DNA of 64,000 nucleotides from Tenrec ecaudatus (GCF_050624435.1 NC_134537.1:10102584-10166583); one strand, 5' to 3'; positions 1-11,640 are shown, counted from the first letter of the stretch. Program-made: numbers and translations. The notes: generated from the sequence alone by a model not told the origin.

Positions 1-1157
1 TGGGGAAAGAGATGGAGTTAAGGGTCCCACCCCTTGGTACCGGGGCCTCTGCAGGAGACAGGAAGCCCAGGACTCAGAGAGCCCTGGTGGTGGGCAGGTC
101 CTTGTAGTGAGCATCCTGGCCCATGAGTAGGCTGTGATGGGTGGCGATCTCCTGCTCCAGCCCTAACTTGATGCCTAAGAGCAGCTGGTACCCCTGGTTG
201 TGCCGCTCCATGTCAGAGCGCACGTAGCTCAGCTGGGCCTCCATGCTCCATCACCTGGATCTGCGCCAGATGAGCTCCAAAGCGCACCTCCGTCTCTGCC
301 AGGGTGCCTTCCAGAGCGGCTTTCATGTTCTGCTGTTACTGCCGCTCAATCTCCAGGCTCTGGAGTGTCCGCCGCAGGTCAGTTACCTCCTTCTTGCTGA
401 CCTGGAGCTTCTCTGTGTGGCCAGCGACCTCCAGTTTCAGCTCCTCAGTCCGCCTGATGAACCATGCCTCAGCATCTTTCCAGTTCTTCTCAGTCATGAT
501 CTCATACTGGCTCCTCATATCTTCAGGATCTTGACCAGGTCGATGCCTGGTGCAGAATCCACCTCCACTCTCACTTGGCCCCCCCATCTGGGCCTGCAGG
601 ACGCTGATTTCCTCCTCTTGGTTCTTCTTCAGGAAAGCCAGTTCCTCCTTCAGCCCTTCGAGCTGCATCTCTAGCTCGGCACGGGCCAGCGTCAGCTCGT
701 CCAGCACGCGGCGCAGCCCACTGATGTCCGCCTCCACACTCACGCGCAGGGCTTGCTCCCTCTCGAACTTGGTGCGGAAGTCATCCGCCGCCAGGCGGGC
801 GTTGTCAATCTGCAGCATGATCTTGGAGTTCTGGATGGTGGCACCGAGAATCTGGTTCCGCAGCTCCTCGATGGTCTTGTAGTAGTGGCTGTAGTCTCAG
901 GCCGGACCGGGCCCTGCTTCTGGTACCAGTCGCGGATCTTCACCTCAGGCTCGGTGTGGGCAGTCTCCAGGGCACGCACCCTGTCCAGGGAGGAGGCTAG
1001 GCGGTCGTTGAGGTTCTTCATGGTGATCTTCTCGTTCTTGGAGAGGAGGCTGTCAGACGTGGACAGGGCGCCCGCATAGCCGCCGCCGTAGCCACCGGAG
1101 GAGGACGAGGACATGAAGCGAGCAGACGACACGGACACGCCGTGGCCAACGTTCATC
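1..1157 (-). pseudogene. KRT19P: KRT19 (keratin 19) processed pseudogene
   Basis: Translation of the minus strand follows type I keratin 19 in order: the end of the Ser/Gly head (GVSVSSARF, about 1120-1140), the helix-initiation stretch ([16 protein letters not shown]), coil 1 ([16 protein letters not shown]), coil 2, and a tail-less end ([15 protein letters not shown]) with a TGA at 74-76 and 3'UTR-like sequence down to base 1. A very short tail is typical of K19 and argues against other type I keratins. The coding sequence is continuous although KRT19 genes have introns, so this is a retrocopy. It is dead: a frameshift and TGA near 900-920, an out-of-frame segment near 520-585, and a TAA at 336-338. 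The N-terminal part of the head is missing and the copy abuts RTE sequence at about 1157. The poly(A) end lies outside the window. Keratin 19 is an epithelial intermediate-filament protein; this copy cannot make one. Confidence 0.93.
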
Positions 1158-3020
1158 TATTTCAAGAAGTAGTCTACCATCAAGAGCTGATGGTACAGAA
1201 AGAAGAAATCCAAGATACACCAAAGATATTGATGGAAAAATGAGCCTCCAGGAGTTGACGGGACACCAACTGAAATGCCTCAACCAAAGGAAGCAGCACT
1301 GAAGGCATTCTCTTGTCCATGCTAAGAAATTTGAAAGGCAGCTGCCTGGCCCCAGATTAAAAAAAGAGCCGTATCTGTGCCCATGTAAAAAGAAAAAGAT
1401 GATCCAACAGAATGTGAAAATGATCAAATACGATCACTAATATCACACCAAAATTTTAAAAAAGGTTGCATTGGTACAGAACATCGGAGAGATGTCAGCA
1501 GTTCAACTCCAATTCAGAAGAGGATGTGGCACAAGGGATATCACAGGTGGACGCTGGCCCAAAGCAGAGAACGCCAGAAAGATATTTACCTGTGTTGCTG
1601 GACTATGCCAATTCATTTGATTGTTCAGATCATAGCAAATGCTGGCTAACATTTGAAAGCATGGGAATTCCAGAACACTTCATTGTTCTCTCGGGGCACC
1701 TGTCCATAGACCAAGAGGGAGTCCATTGAACAGGAACAGGAGATGCGGTGTGGTTTAAAATCAGAAAAGGCATACATGGAGCTGTATCCTTTCAGCGCAC
1801 TGATTCAATCTGTACACGGAGCAAATAATCGAGAAGCGGGGCTATCTGAAGAAGAACACGGCATCAAGATGGCAGGAAGACTCACTAACAACCTGTGATA
1901 GGCTGGTGATGCAATCTTGCTGAGGATGAGGAGGCTTGAAGCACCTGCTGATGAAGATCACGGTTGCAGCCCTCAGCATGGCTTACATACCAACAGAACC
2001 CAAATGAGAGTCCTTACAGCGACACCAATAAGCCATAGCACCACAAACAGAGAAAGGATGGAAGTTGTCAAGGATTTCATCTCGCTTGGGTCCATGGAAA
2101 CCGGTCAAGAAAACAAGAGGCGTAGTTTGCATTGGGCAAACCTGCTGCACGAGACTTCTTTAAAGGGTTAAAGAACCAAGGTCTCACGCGGAAGACTAAG
2201 ATGGGTATGAAGTCAGACACCCTATTTTCTTTTTCTTTTTTACGATTTTATTTTTAAAATACTTTTTTTTTAATTTTAACAATTTATTAGGGGCTCATAC
2301 AATTCTTATCACAGTTCATACATATACATACATCAATTGTACAAAGCACATCTGCACAGTCCCTGCCCCAATCATTTTTTCTCCTCTTTTCTTTTTTTTA
2401 CATTTTATTAGGGACTCATACAACTCTTATCACCATCCATACATACACATACATCAATTGTATAAAGCACATCCATACATTCCCTGCCCCAATCATTCTC
2501 AAGGCACTTGCTCTCCACCTAAGCCCCCCGCACCAGGTCCTCTTTTTTTTTTTCCCTCCCTCCCCTTTCCCCCCTCCCTCATGTGCCCTTGGCAATTTAT
2601 ACCTCGTTTTTTAGACACCCTATTTTCTATGGCCTCCTACACATCCGAAAGCTGGGCAGTGCTGGAAAGACTGAAGGACTGATGTCTTTTAATGATGGTG
2701 TTAGCAGAAAATATTAACTATTTTATTTAATTATTTTGTCTTGGAAGGACAGCCAGGATGCTCTGTAGAAGAAAGGACGGCCAGACTTTGCTTTACATTC
2801 TTGGGACCTGTTATCAGGAGGGGCCAATTCCCAGAGAAGGACATCATGGTTGGCAAAAGTGGCTGGCCAGCAAAAAGGAGGAAGACCCTCGGGGACATGG
2901 ATTGACATGGTGCTGCAACCTGTACTCAGACACAGGAGGGATGGTGAGTGCTCCGTTTTGTTGTACAGAACAGGGTGTTCTGTGGGGAACAGACTGGGGG
3001 GCACCTAACAGTATTATCTT
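1158..3020 (+). mobile_element. RTE (BovB-like) LINE, ORF2 and 3' end, degraded, split by an insertion
   Basis: Sequence follows the RTE reverse-transcriptase ORF as known from afrotherian RTE1/BovB elements. Signs include LLDYANSFDCSDHSKCW near 1600-1640, a gagcaaataatc motif near 1820, VVKDFISLGS near 2065-2095, and the 3' region with gaggaagaccctc near 2880 and ggcacctaaca near 3000. Frames are broken throughout and the expected YADD active-site region near 1895-1915 is unrecognisable. An L1-like tail (2231-2612) interrupts it and leaves a perfect 16-bp duplication of RTE sequence, so the RTE was there first. There is also an internal loss around 2690-2730. RTE elements move by target-primed reverse transcription; this copy is immobile. 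The left edge meets the keratin pseudogene. Confidence 0.88.
2231..2612 (-). mobile_element. 5'-truncated L1-like LINE 3' end with doubled terminus
   Basis: On the plus strand this starts with a T-rich tract and reads antisense through two related units (about 2275-2370 and 2400-2500). Each carries ttattagg(g/g)actcatacaa-type sequence, atacatcaattgta and ccctgccccaatcat, then polypyrimidine blocks. On the minus strand each unit ends in an AATAAA-type signal and an A-rich tail. The insert is flanked by perfect 16-bp direct repeats, AGACACCCTATTTTCT, at 2215-2230 and 2613-2628. This is a clean target-primed reverse transcription event with 5' truncation. I read the family as a LINE 3'UTR, probably L1 of this lineage. 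It recurs at 6.0, 13.5, 29.0, 34.7, 37.2, 42.9 and 58.1 kb; the doubled end recurs only at 29.0 kb. Confidence 0.85.
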
Positions 3021-4483
3021 CACATGGGCCCAGGGCTTTGCTTTGGGAAGCATGCTCTCTCTTGTGACTACGTGGGCAACATGAATCCAGAACAATCCAT
3101 TGATTAATCCCCGGCTCCAGGTGCTGGGGTAAGTGATCTCTGGGTTTCAGTTTCCCCCACACTTTGAACTGGTTCATTCCTGGGGGCTTCTGTGAAAGGG
3201 TAGCCTTTGATTTGGTCTCTCTGGCGTGGAAATGCAAACTCTCAGTCGGGGATAAAGCTGAGACGAATCCGTGCAAAGCCTTGGTTTCTCCACTACTCCA
3301 GCAAGGATAACAGCAGCCTATTTTGGGGGGAAAATAAAATAAAAGCATTTGGAAAGTAAAGCGAGAGTGTTGACCAACATGTTAACACCATCCCCTCAGC
3401 CTTGGGGCTCCAGTCTACTGGGAGAAGAACTTTGTTTACCTTTCCCCCATCGGAAAACATTTGCCCTGCTGGTTTTGCCAGCTTTCCACCTTCCAGACCG
3501 AGTGACACTGCACTGGTGGGAGCTTCTTAGGGAAGCTAGCTGGCTTGGCACCAGTGTCTGTGAGCGGGGAAGGCTGCCCGCTCTGGGCAGCGGCTACTGG
3601 GGGCTGCTTGGCAAAGATCTTTCTTCCCTTTTAACCCGGCTGAGCCTCGCTCCTTTCTGGCGGGCAGACAAGCCCACGGATCCAAGCAGGCAGGAAAGTT
3701 CTGTTTTGACAAGTGCTCGCATGCTTCTGCAGAAAGCCACAGAGGCGTTGACGCAGACAGACCAGCTCCCTTCCAGCCCAGGAGACGGAAACCCTTTCAC
3801 GAGCCACATGAGGGGAGCAGCAGTTGCCTGTGCTGTTGCAGCGCCCGAACAGCACACAGCTTCCATGATGTGGTGTCCACACAGTGGTGTCCACACACAG
3901 AGTGTACTCCCCCTCACACACCCCAGCGCTGCCTGGGCCGTTTGTCCCGCACTCGCGCTGGCACGGAGCCCCAGCTGGCAGGAGTCATGAGGCATTTTTC
4001 TGTCGGGCTTTGGTTTCCGGGCCAGTTGAACCCTGTCCACTTATTGTCCGAAGGTTTTGCCGGATAAAATGAGCGAGAGGCCTGGTGACTAAGAGCTGGG
4101 GGAGGGAAGGCGCATGCTGAATAGGGGGTGGGGCATCCAGGCCCCGGCCCACACCAAGGCCCAGGGTCCCCTGTACCAAGCAGGGATGCTGACCCTACCC
4201 CAAGGGATGCAACGAGGTCTTGCCCTTCAGACAACCGGCAGGCCCTCCAGCCCTTGTCACCTGGCACCGATCTGACCAAATTTCCTGGAACGTGATGAGC
4301 CCAGGGTTCTAGTAACCCCATTCATGATTGGCAGGATTCTGAGCAGAGGTACCCCACTCAGAAGCACTCCCTTTAGGCTGACGCAAAGATAGGGGTCAGA
4401 CACTGTCCCCTCTAAAGCCTCTCCCGCCACTGCCCTACCCTGTGCTCAGACTGCTACAGTGGGCCTCACTCAGGTGGACTCAC
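3021..4483. other. Unassigned sequence
   Basis: Moderately GC-rich single-copy-looking DNA. A 213-codon open frame at 3349-3990 opens with a non-ATG codon and its translation has no recognisable domain. I see no promoter, splice or repeat signature I can defend. Confidence 0.5.
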
Positions 4484-4540
4484 GGTGGCACACTGGTTAA
4501 GCACTCAGCTGTTAACCAAGAGGCAACTGCCTGGGCCACA
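4484..4540 (+). repeat. AfroSINE fragment (tRNA-derived head)
   Basis: Contains the AfroSINE 5' head: a ggtggcacactggttaagcactcagctgttaacc segment matching the tRNA-like box A region, followed by unrelated sequence. Only about 50 bases are recognisable. 4541-5037 shows nothing further I can name. Confidence 0.7.
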
Positions 4541-5037
4541 ATGGGTTAATCAGAAGGCATTGTCTCCAGAAAGTTTTATGTAGCCTGCACATGTTCAATG
4601 CACGATGGGGCCTAATTAAAATGCATAACTACGTGCAGGCAAATGATAAAATATAGATGGGTTTACCCCTACGGCCCCCTCTGACTGCTCCCTTGTTCGC
4701 CTCCCTGAGCAGTGACTGCATCTGTTTGGCAAGGGCACCTGGCTCGGCTGCTTCCTCTGCTCTGGGGCTGCCTCGTCCGACCCACATTGTTCTGCTTCAT
4801 CCTCTCACTTCCTGCCAGGACCAGCCTCCTCCCACATCCCTCGAAGCAAAGCTACCGTGGATTGAACTTAAAAAAAAAGTGATATTTTATTGTATTTTTG
4901 GTGGAAGCGTCAACAGCGGAGTAGGTTGCTATTGGGCCATTTCTGTGCAAACTGCTCAGGGACTTTAGTTACCTCGGTCCCAATGCCTCAACATCCTCTG
5001 CCCAGGCCTCTCGTTCTCCTGGCCCCGTTGTAAGAGA

Positions 5038-5262
5038 TGAACCGTGACACCCATGGACAGCGATATCAGCAGGCTGATGCTGACCAGGAGGAGGTGACGC
5101 TAGAGGACAGAGTAGAGCTTCCCCAGGGGACTTTCAAAGTGGTGTCTTTGCAGAAGCACGCTACCACTTCTTCCTTTCTCAGGGTGGCTGGTGGGGTCAA
5201 GCCACTGAGCTTTCGGGGAGCATCTAAATGCTTAGCCACTGCGCCGCCCGGACTGCTGGTCT
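5038..5262 (-). repeat. AfroSINE, antisense, diverged
   Basis: Antisense AfroSINE pattern: gaccaggaggag, agtagagcttcccc, a ggtggctggtggggtcaagc segment near 5185 and cttagccactgcgccgcc near 5230, corresponding to the tRNA-like head at the right end. The left half is diverged. It lies directly next to a second, better-kept antisense copy. Confidence 0.6.
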
Positions 5263-5263
5263 C

Positions 5264-5461
5264 ATAAACTCACTGCCACCGAGCAGATGCCTACTCATAG
5301 CAACCCAATAGGACAGGGTAGAACTGCCCCTGTGGGTTTCTGAGACTCTTTACTGGACTAGAAAGCCTCATCTTTCTCCCATGGAGTGGCTGGTGGCTTC
5401 GAACTGCTGAATTGGCAATTAGCAACCCAATGCCTAACCACCACGCCACCAGGGCTCCTTA
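5264..5461 (-). repeat. AfroSINE, antisense, nearly complete
   Basis: Runs from actcactgccaccgagcag, through ctcatagcaaccc, gtagaactgcccctgtgg and aagcctcatctttctccc, to accacgccaccagggctcc. This is the reverse complement of a full AfroSINE whose tRNA-like head is at the right end. AfroSINEs are confined to Afrotheria and are mobilised by LINE machinery. It abuts the 3' end of the antisense RTE copy beginning at 5462. Confidence 0.9.
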
Positions 5462-5974
5462 TGGGGTTGTTGTTAGGTGCCATCAAGTCAGTTCCAACCC
5501 ATAGCACCCCTATCCACATCAGACCGGCACACTCCACGGTCCCGCGCCACTTTGACAAGTGTCCCGGAGCCCATGGTTGCAGCCACAGTACCAATCCATC
5601 TCTCCAAAGGTCTCCTCTGTTTTTGCTCACCCGTCACTTTACCAAACATGATGTCCCTTCTCCCGACAATATGCCCCAAGTACGTGAGACTAAGTCTTGC
5701 CATCCTTGCCTTGGCAAGCACTCTGGCCGCATTTCTTCCCAAACAGATTGGTTTGTGCTTTTAGCAGTCCATCGCACTTTCCTTATCCTTCCCACACACC
5801 ACGCTCCGAATGCACTGATTTTTCTATGGTCTTCCTTATTCAATGTCCAACTTCACATGCATTTGAGGCAATGGAAAATACCGGGGCTTGGGGCAGGTGT
5901 CCTGTCGCATCCTTGTTTTTCAACACTCTAAGAAGGTTTTGTGCAGCAGAGCTACCAAATGTAGCACGTCTTTT

Positions 5975-6311
5975 GTTTGTTTGAAATCATTTTACTGGGG
6001 GCTCATACAACTCTTATCACAATCTATACAGCAATTGAATCGGGGATTTTTGTACACGCATTGCCTTCATTCTTTTCTAGACATTTACTTTCTAATAAGC
6101 CCTTTCTATCAGCTCCTCTTTCCCCCCTCTGCCCCACCCTCATAACCCCCTGATAGATTGCATATTGTTGTTGTGTTCATCTCTCACACCGACGGCTGTC
6201 TCCCTTCCCCCATGTTTTCGGTTGTTCTTCCCCCTGTAGAGGGGTGTGTGGTTATGTGTTGATCATTGAGATCAGTTCCCCCTTTCTTTCTCCCTCTCAT
6301 CTCAGATTGCC
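5975..6311 (-). mobile_element. 5'-truncated L1-like LINE 3' end inside RTE
   Basis: Antisense copy of the same family as at 2231: a T-rich start, attttactgggggctcatac near 5988, cttatcacaatctatac, a polypyrimidine block and ccccccatgttttcgg-like sequence. Target duplication: AATGTAGCACGTCTTTT (5959-5974 region) against AATGTGTAACACGTCTTTT (6312-6330), imperfect but both in RTE sequence. It is therefore younger than the RTE. Confidence 0.8.
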
Positions 6312-7198
6312 AATGTGTAACACGTCTTTTGATCCCATCATTTGTGGATCCAAGCAAGGCAAAATCCTTGACAACTTTAACTTTTTTTCCAGTTATCATG
6401 ATGTTACCTCTTGGTCCAGTTGTGAGGATTTTGGTCTTCTTTACATTGCGTTGTATAAAGACTTCAATCCTTGATCTTCATCAGCAAGTGCTTCAAGTCC
6501 TCCTACTTTCAGCAAGTAAGGTTGTACCGTCTGCATACTACAGGTTATTAACAAGCCTGCCTCTAATCCTGATGCCTCATTCTTCTTCATACAGGCAGCT
6601 TCTCTGATGGCGTGCTCAGCATCCAGTGTGATTAAGCATGGTCAGAGGATGCCATCCTTCCCTGATTTTAAACCACGCAGGATTCCTTTGTCGTGTGTGC
6701 TGTTGCCTCTTGATCCATGTACAAGTACCAAAGGAGCACAACAGAGTGTTCTGAAATTCCCTTTTTTCCCCTCAAAGTTCTTTACAGTTTATCATGGTCC
6801 ACACAGTTGAGTGACTTTGCCTAGTCACTGAAACACCAGCGTCATCATCTCTCCAGCAATCCAGAATCCATGACATCAGCAATGGCATTCCTTGTCAGTG
6901 GGCTGCCACAACCATTGTTGGATGATCTTCAGCATGCCATATCAGTGAATGATCTTATTCTACAGTTTGAGTATTCTGTTGGGTCACCTTGCTTTGGAAG
7001 GGGCATAAATTTGGATCTCTTGCAGCCACTTGGTCAAGTAGCTTTCTTCCAAATATCCTGTATAGACAGGGAGTGCTGCCAGTGTGTCCTCCACTTCCTG
7101 AAACATTTCAGTTGGTTTTCCATAAATTCCGGGAGCTTGCTTTGGGCTAATTCCTTAAATGCACCTTGAACTTCTTTCAGTACCATCAGTTCTTGCTC

Positions 7199-8098
7199 AT
7201 ATGAGGAGGTACTCCCCCCAAAAAGAAACTGGAATAATTTTTTCAAAGCTATGTATTTAAATATTTTTTTTACAATACAATTTTATCACCTTCAAAGTAC
7301 TCTCCATGATACTTAACTACATTTGTCCAATCTGCGATTCCATTCTTGGAAACATTTTTCAAACTCATCTGTTTGGATGGCTGACACCTCCCTCATTTTT
7401 TCTTCACCTCGTCTACATCATCAAATCGCTGTCATTTCATGTCCCTCTGCATCTGCAGAAACTAAAAGTCTGTGTGAGTAGGTGCATTGTCATGGTGGCA
7501 AAACCAGTTGTCCCCCTTCTGCCACAAATAGGCTTTTTTTGTCCTATACTGTAACACTGTCATTTCAGAACCTCTAAATAGAAAGCTTGATTAACAGTCT
7601 GACCTGGTGGAATGAACTCCAAATGCACTACTAGTTGACATTTTCATCTGTTCTGGAAGTTGACAGATGTCTAGAATGAGCTGCGTCATCAATCGACATT
7701 TCCCCTTTTTTGAAATGAGAAAACCACTCATACACTTGAGTTTTCCCATAGCGCTGTCCTTGTAAGCTGTGTTCAACATCACAACAGTTTCTGCGGCATT
7801 TTTCTGGAACAGGAAACAAAATTTCACGGTCACATGCTATTCTCTTAAATTGGCCATCACAAAAAAAACAAGGTTCAAGTAAAACTGCTTTTACGAAAAA
7901 ATTCACCATGACTAGAAAAAAACCTTCCCAGGTGATGCCACTGGGTGCACTAAGAGTGAGTTTCTTGATGCTTGCCTACTGGGAAAAATGTGTCCTACAA
8001 AAGCTCTGCTACACCTAGAGCAATTCTGGTTTCTTTCGGATACCCCCTCGAATGCTACCTTCTGAAATAGTGGACTCTTGACGGTCTCTTTGGGGTAC
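7199..8098 (-). mobile_element. Mariner DNA transposon, internally deleted, inside RTE
   Basis: The left terminus ATATGAGGAGGTACTCCCCC (7199-7218) matches, with changes, the right end of the mariner at 57.4-59.5 kb. The minus-strand translation shows mariner transposase blocks: a helix-turn-helix region (KCRRNCCDVEHSLQGQRYG), VYEWFSHFKKGEMSIDDAAH and STSRTDENV, then after a deletion the HHDNAP-type catalytic segment and a CFQEW-like C-terminus. The middle of the transposase is missing, so the copy is dead. RTE sequence resumes at about 8099. The right terminal repeat is degraded. Mariners insert at TA by cut-and-paste. Confidence 0.85.
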
Positions 8099-8165
8099 AC
8101 TGACTGTATTCGTTCCATCTTCTCTTAATGCTTCCTGAATCATTCAATATTTTGCTCCTTACAAA

Positions 8166-9279
8166 TGGTATTTTAATGGAATATCACACTCATAAGTTAT
8201 AGCCTTTATTTTGTGTGCCAACCAGTTTGTTAAAAGGTGACCTCAGGAGATGATTTGGTTCAAGGATTAAAGAATATCTCAGGGGGTTCCCCAATCTCAT
8301 CTGGTCCAGGAAGCCTGGTATTTTTAAAGATTGGTGTTCTGGTCCACATTTTCCTCCCGTCCTATCAGGATCCATTTACTGTGACCCTGAGCAGGATGGG
8401 CAGTGGTAGTACTAGTCAGGTACTCCTGGTCTCAGGCCAAATGAGGCTATGATCTGGGTCGGCTGTTGGCCCTGCAGATTAGTTTCTGCTTAGACTTTGG
8501 TTTCATTTTTGGATTGACTCTGTTCTTGGATCTGAACTTAGATAGTGAAGGCAGAAGTTGATACCTATCCAGTAGTTAGTGTGTGGATACTTTCTCTATC
8601 AATTACAGTTCAGTAACTCTATTTCTACTGCTTCTGTTATTTCAATACCTACTTGTGATTACATAAATCCATGACATGCTGAAGATGCAGGAGGAGCCCA
8701 CTTCTGAAAGGTAAGTGTACCATGATGTTGCCCTTGGCAAAAATATCTGTGAAGCCTCCTTACTAAATACTTGTGTGTGGTCCTGTTGAGGTAGGGAGGT
8801 GGCGGGAGGGCTCGACCTGCCGGGTGATGAGCCGAAGAGGGACTATGACCAGACTGGTGGTTGCCAACACGGTAATGATTATTCGATGCCCTTTCCCCTG
8901 TGGTCACCGAAGGACTCCCACTATGCGATGTCCCTCTGACTCAGACGGTTTGTCTCTGACCACAAAACACAACTTTGTCAATGCCTTGATGTTTAATTGT
9001 TTAGTGTGGGCCATGCACACTGACTTGCTGCCTCCCAGTACTTATAAACCTGACCTGAAGAGCAATTGAGACCCAGAACTTGGGATCAGTACAGGAAGGA
9101 AGGCCTGGATTTTAACAAGAACCGTGCCCCTCCCCCTATTCCCTTAGGGAAATACTTTAAAATAATAATACATTGGGGGAGGGATCTCATACCAGGAAGT
9201 ATAAAATTTTCCGTTGATTTTCACGTGTACTTTTTAAAAGAAGGAGAGGAGAGGAGACAAGAGCTATAATGTGTACTGG
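8166..9279. other. Mostly unassigned; possible old LINE fragment at 8190-8460
   Basis: The stretch tctggtccaggaagcctgg (about 8296-8316) through ctcctggtctcaggcc (about 8425) resembles LINE untranslated sequence I associate with afrotherian genomes, but I cannot assign it. From 8460 to 9279 I see no gene or repeat beyond short homopurine runs. Confidence 0.3.
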
Positions 9280-9309
9280 AAGGGAGGGAGGGAGGGAGGG
9301 AGGGAGGGG
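9280..9309. repeat. (GGGA)n microsatellite
   Basis: About seven GGGA units in a purine-rich stretch that begins with ggagaggagagg at 9243. Confidence 0.95.
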
Positions 9310-10902
9310 CATCGCGTAGGTTAGAATGACTGGTGCCATGTGGTCTGGCAGCAGCAGGACTTGAAGTCATCTGAGGTGACCAGCGTCTAGTACAAGCTTT
9401 CCAAGCCCCGGGGTCCTCATTCATTCATTTAATAAATCCTTATTAAACTGGCTTCCGCCAGTTTCAGCTCTGAGATTGGGCCACAAGATGACCTCAGCAA
9501 ATGGCCAAATTCCAGTTGGAGCTCCTTAGGGTGGACCCAAGCCTCAGGGGCAGGGGCAGGAACCCAAGTGGCAGAGCCAAAGATGTGCATACAAGCCAAG
9601 GAGCTGGGGTAGAAGCTAGGCACGGAGGAAGAAAGCAGTAGACATGACAAGCAGTTGCTGGAAGCTTCCCTTTATCAGTCATCAGCAGCCGAGCGTATGT
9701 AAGATGTTGGACAGACAGTGAGGCCGCCATATGATCTCATATAGAACGGGGCATTGAGGAAGGTTTCCAGTAATACTTGCCTAATGAATTAGCTTCCAAA
9801 GGTCTATCATTTTGATTCCTTTGGGGCATTTTTTAGGAGAGCGTGCCCCTGTCTTTTGCCACTTGGCCCAGACTCAACTCTGAGCTGTGTACTGACAGTG
9901 ACTAAAATATGTCAGGGCTTCACCTACAGGCATATATTCTGCATACCTGGTGCCTGGGGAGGTCCCCGGGGCACTTCCCCTGCCTTGTTTCCAAACCTCA
10001 TTCATTTATTTAATAAAATCCTTATTACAGAATACTCTATGGCTGGTGCCGTGCTAGACATGGGGTAGACAGTGGTGGTGAACAAGAGAGAATCTGTCTC
10101 TGTCCTTTTGCGCTTTACACGAAGTAGGCAGACAACAGAAAGACGAATGATGAGTTATTTCAAAGCATAAAACTGGCTCTTATGACAACAATTAGGATAC
10201 TGGGAAAAAGCAGGGGGAAGGGAAATCCCACTCAGGAAGACAGTCCTGAAGAAGGGTCATTAAATGGACCCCTAGTGAAGAGAAGGAACCAGCCCCCTGA
10301 GGACTGAGAATAAGAGCTTGCAGGCAGGGGCAATACAGCATGTGCAAAAGCCCCGAGTCAGGAAAGAGCTGGGTGCACAGCAGAACTAAGGAAAGGGTCC
10401 TACGGTTGGGGTAGTGTGAGAGAGGAAGGGAGGCATGAGATCAAGTTGGGCTCAAGTTGAGCCTCGCGGAGGATGGAAAGCCATTCGTAGAGAGTCCACA
10501 AGTGAGTGGAAGGTCTTAAAGAAGGAGGGTGATGCCACCCAAGCTTTGAAAGCTTGCTCCAGTGGTGGTGCAGGAAGACAAGTGTTAGACTGTGCTGTGG
10601 GAGGAGACAAGAGGTGGTCAGAGTGCAGGGAGGCTGGGAATCTTCAACAGATGGCTGAGACATTGGGGGAGTAAAATTGACAACATTTGGTCGTGAGTTG
10701 GAATAATTGCCCTGCCCAGGTCTTCATACCCTATCAGGTCTTAGTCCAAGCACTTCTATCAGAACTTTCCTCCTCTAGGCAACGCGTGGAGCCCATAGAA
10801 GCAGACTCGGATGTTGACAAGAAGCTCCTAAATTAATCCAGACAGCCACTTGCCCATAACAGCTGTTCCTAATTCTCAGCCTTTTCTAGGTCCCCTCAAA
10901 AG
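9310..10902. other. Unassigned, with a probable ancient interspersed repeat at 10000-10660
   Basis: From about 10030 the sequence carries a chain typical of an old mammalian interspersed repeat: gtgctagacatgggg, gacagtggtggtgaacaag, aggcaggggcaata, gtgcaaaagccccgagtcaggaaa. I cannot give its name. A related attcattcatttaataaatcctt motif appears at 9419 and 10000. No coding signal is seen. Confidence 0.4.
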
Positions 10903-10931
10903 CAAACAAACAAACAAACAAACAAACAAAC
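10903..10931. repeat. (CAAA)n microsatellite
   Basis: Seven CAAA units, interrupting single-copy-looking sequence. 10932-11640 shows nothing I can name. Confidence 0.95.
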
Positions 10932-11636
10932 TCACTGTCAATTCCAACTCGCAGTCTCTCTTTTTGCTTTACTTTCTGGTTCACCTTGTATCCCTGGATA
11001 CCTTTCCAGGGTGATCCAGGGTGTGGCTCCCACAATTTTCTCTGATTTACCCATTCTGAATATACTGTGTCCGTCCCGTCCCTCTTGTACCACTCCCCTG
11101 CTCTCCTGGCCCCACCCTAGCATCTGCAGAACCAATTTTCTAAGTCTTTCCCTAGCCCCCCACTCCCGAAATCCTGTGCGGCCCTGACATGTTCAGCTTT
11201 CCCAAACTGCCCCTTTTGTAGGGCATTATTTTCCTAGACATTGGCAAAGCCCGACACAACATGATGTGCCTCAAAGATCAGTGTGCTGCTCACACCTGGT
11301 GTTTCCAACTTCCACATCCCTCTGAGAACTCTTTCTCTGCCTCGATTCTGCTATATTAAATCCTTCTTTCCTTTTGTCCTGTTTTGGCTCCTCTAACCTG
11401 AACTACAACCAAGTTGGCTTAATTCCTAAACCCAAGTGGCCATGTCTCTTTGGGCTGCTGGTTTCTTCTGGGTGACAGACAAGATGAATGGCAAGGAGAC
11501 CGCTGTCTTGGTGGTGACATCCTGGCCTACCATTTAGCCACACCCATCCAAGTGAACAACAATAGGAGCCTCATGCAATGCATATCTGTAGAGATATGTG
11601 TCTATCCACACTGATTTGTGTACATACACAAGCATA

Positions 11637-11640
<4 letters not shown>

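Larger units (their letters stand above)
5462..8165 (-). mobile_element. RTE (BovB-like) LINE, antisense, carrying two later insertions
   Basis: Reads as the reverse complement of the RTE 3' end (gttgttgttaggtgccat at 5463), then ORF2 through about 5975, 6312-7198 and 8099-8165. Recognisable blocks include ccatggttgcagccac near 5572, ttgacaactttaac near 6368 and the segment at 7100-7200 ending in accatcagttcttgctcat. Two insertions interrupt an otherwise collinear RTE: an L1-like tail (5975-6311, with an imperfect duplication ending CACGTCTTTT on both sides) and a mariner (7199-8098). Many stops and indels make it inactive. It is one of the longest RTE remnants in the window. Confidence 0.86.

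Noticed and set aside
200-1079. Plus-strand frames over the first kilobase
   Set aside because: They are shadows of the minus-strand KRT19 retrocopy.
3349-3990. Longest open frame in the window, 213 codons, plus strand
   Set aside because: It opens with a non-ATG codon, shows no domain and lies in GC-rich sequence with other overlapping frames on both strands.
4484-4530. A tRNA gene at the tRNA-like heads of AfroSINEs
   Set aside because: The tRNA-like sequence is the SINE head with no complete cloverleaf; the same applies to all AfroSINE copies listed.
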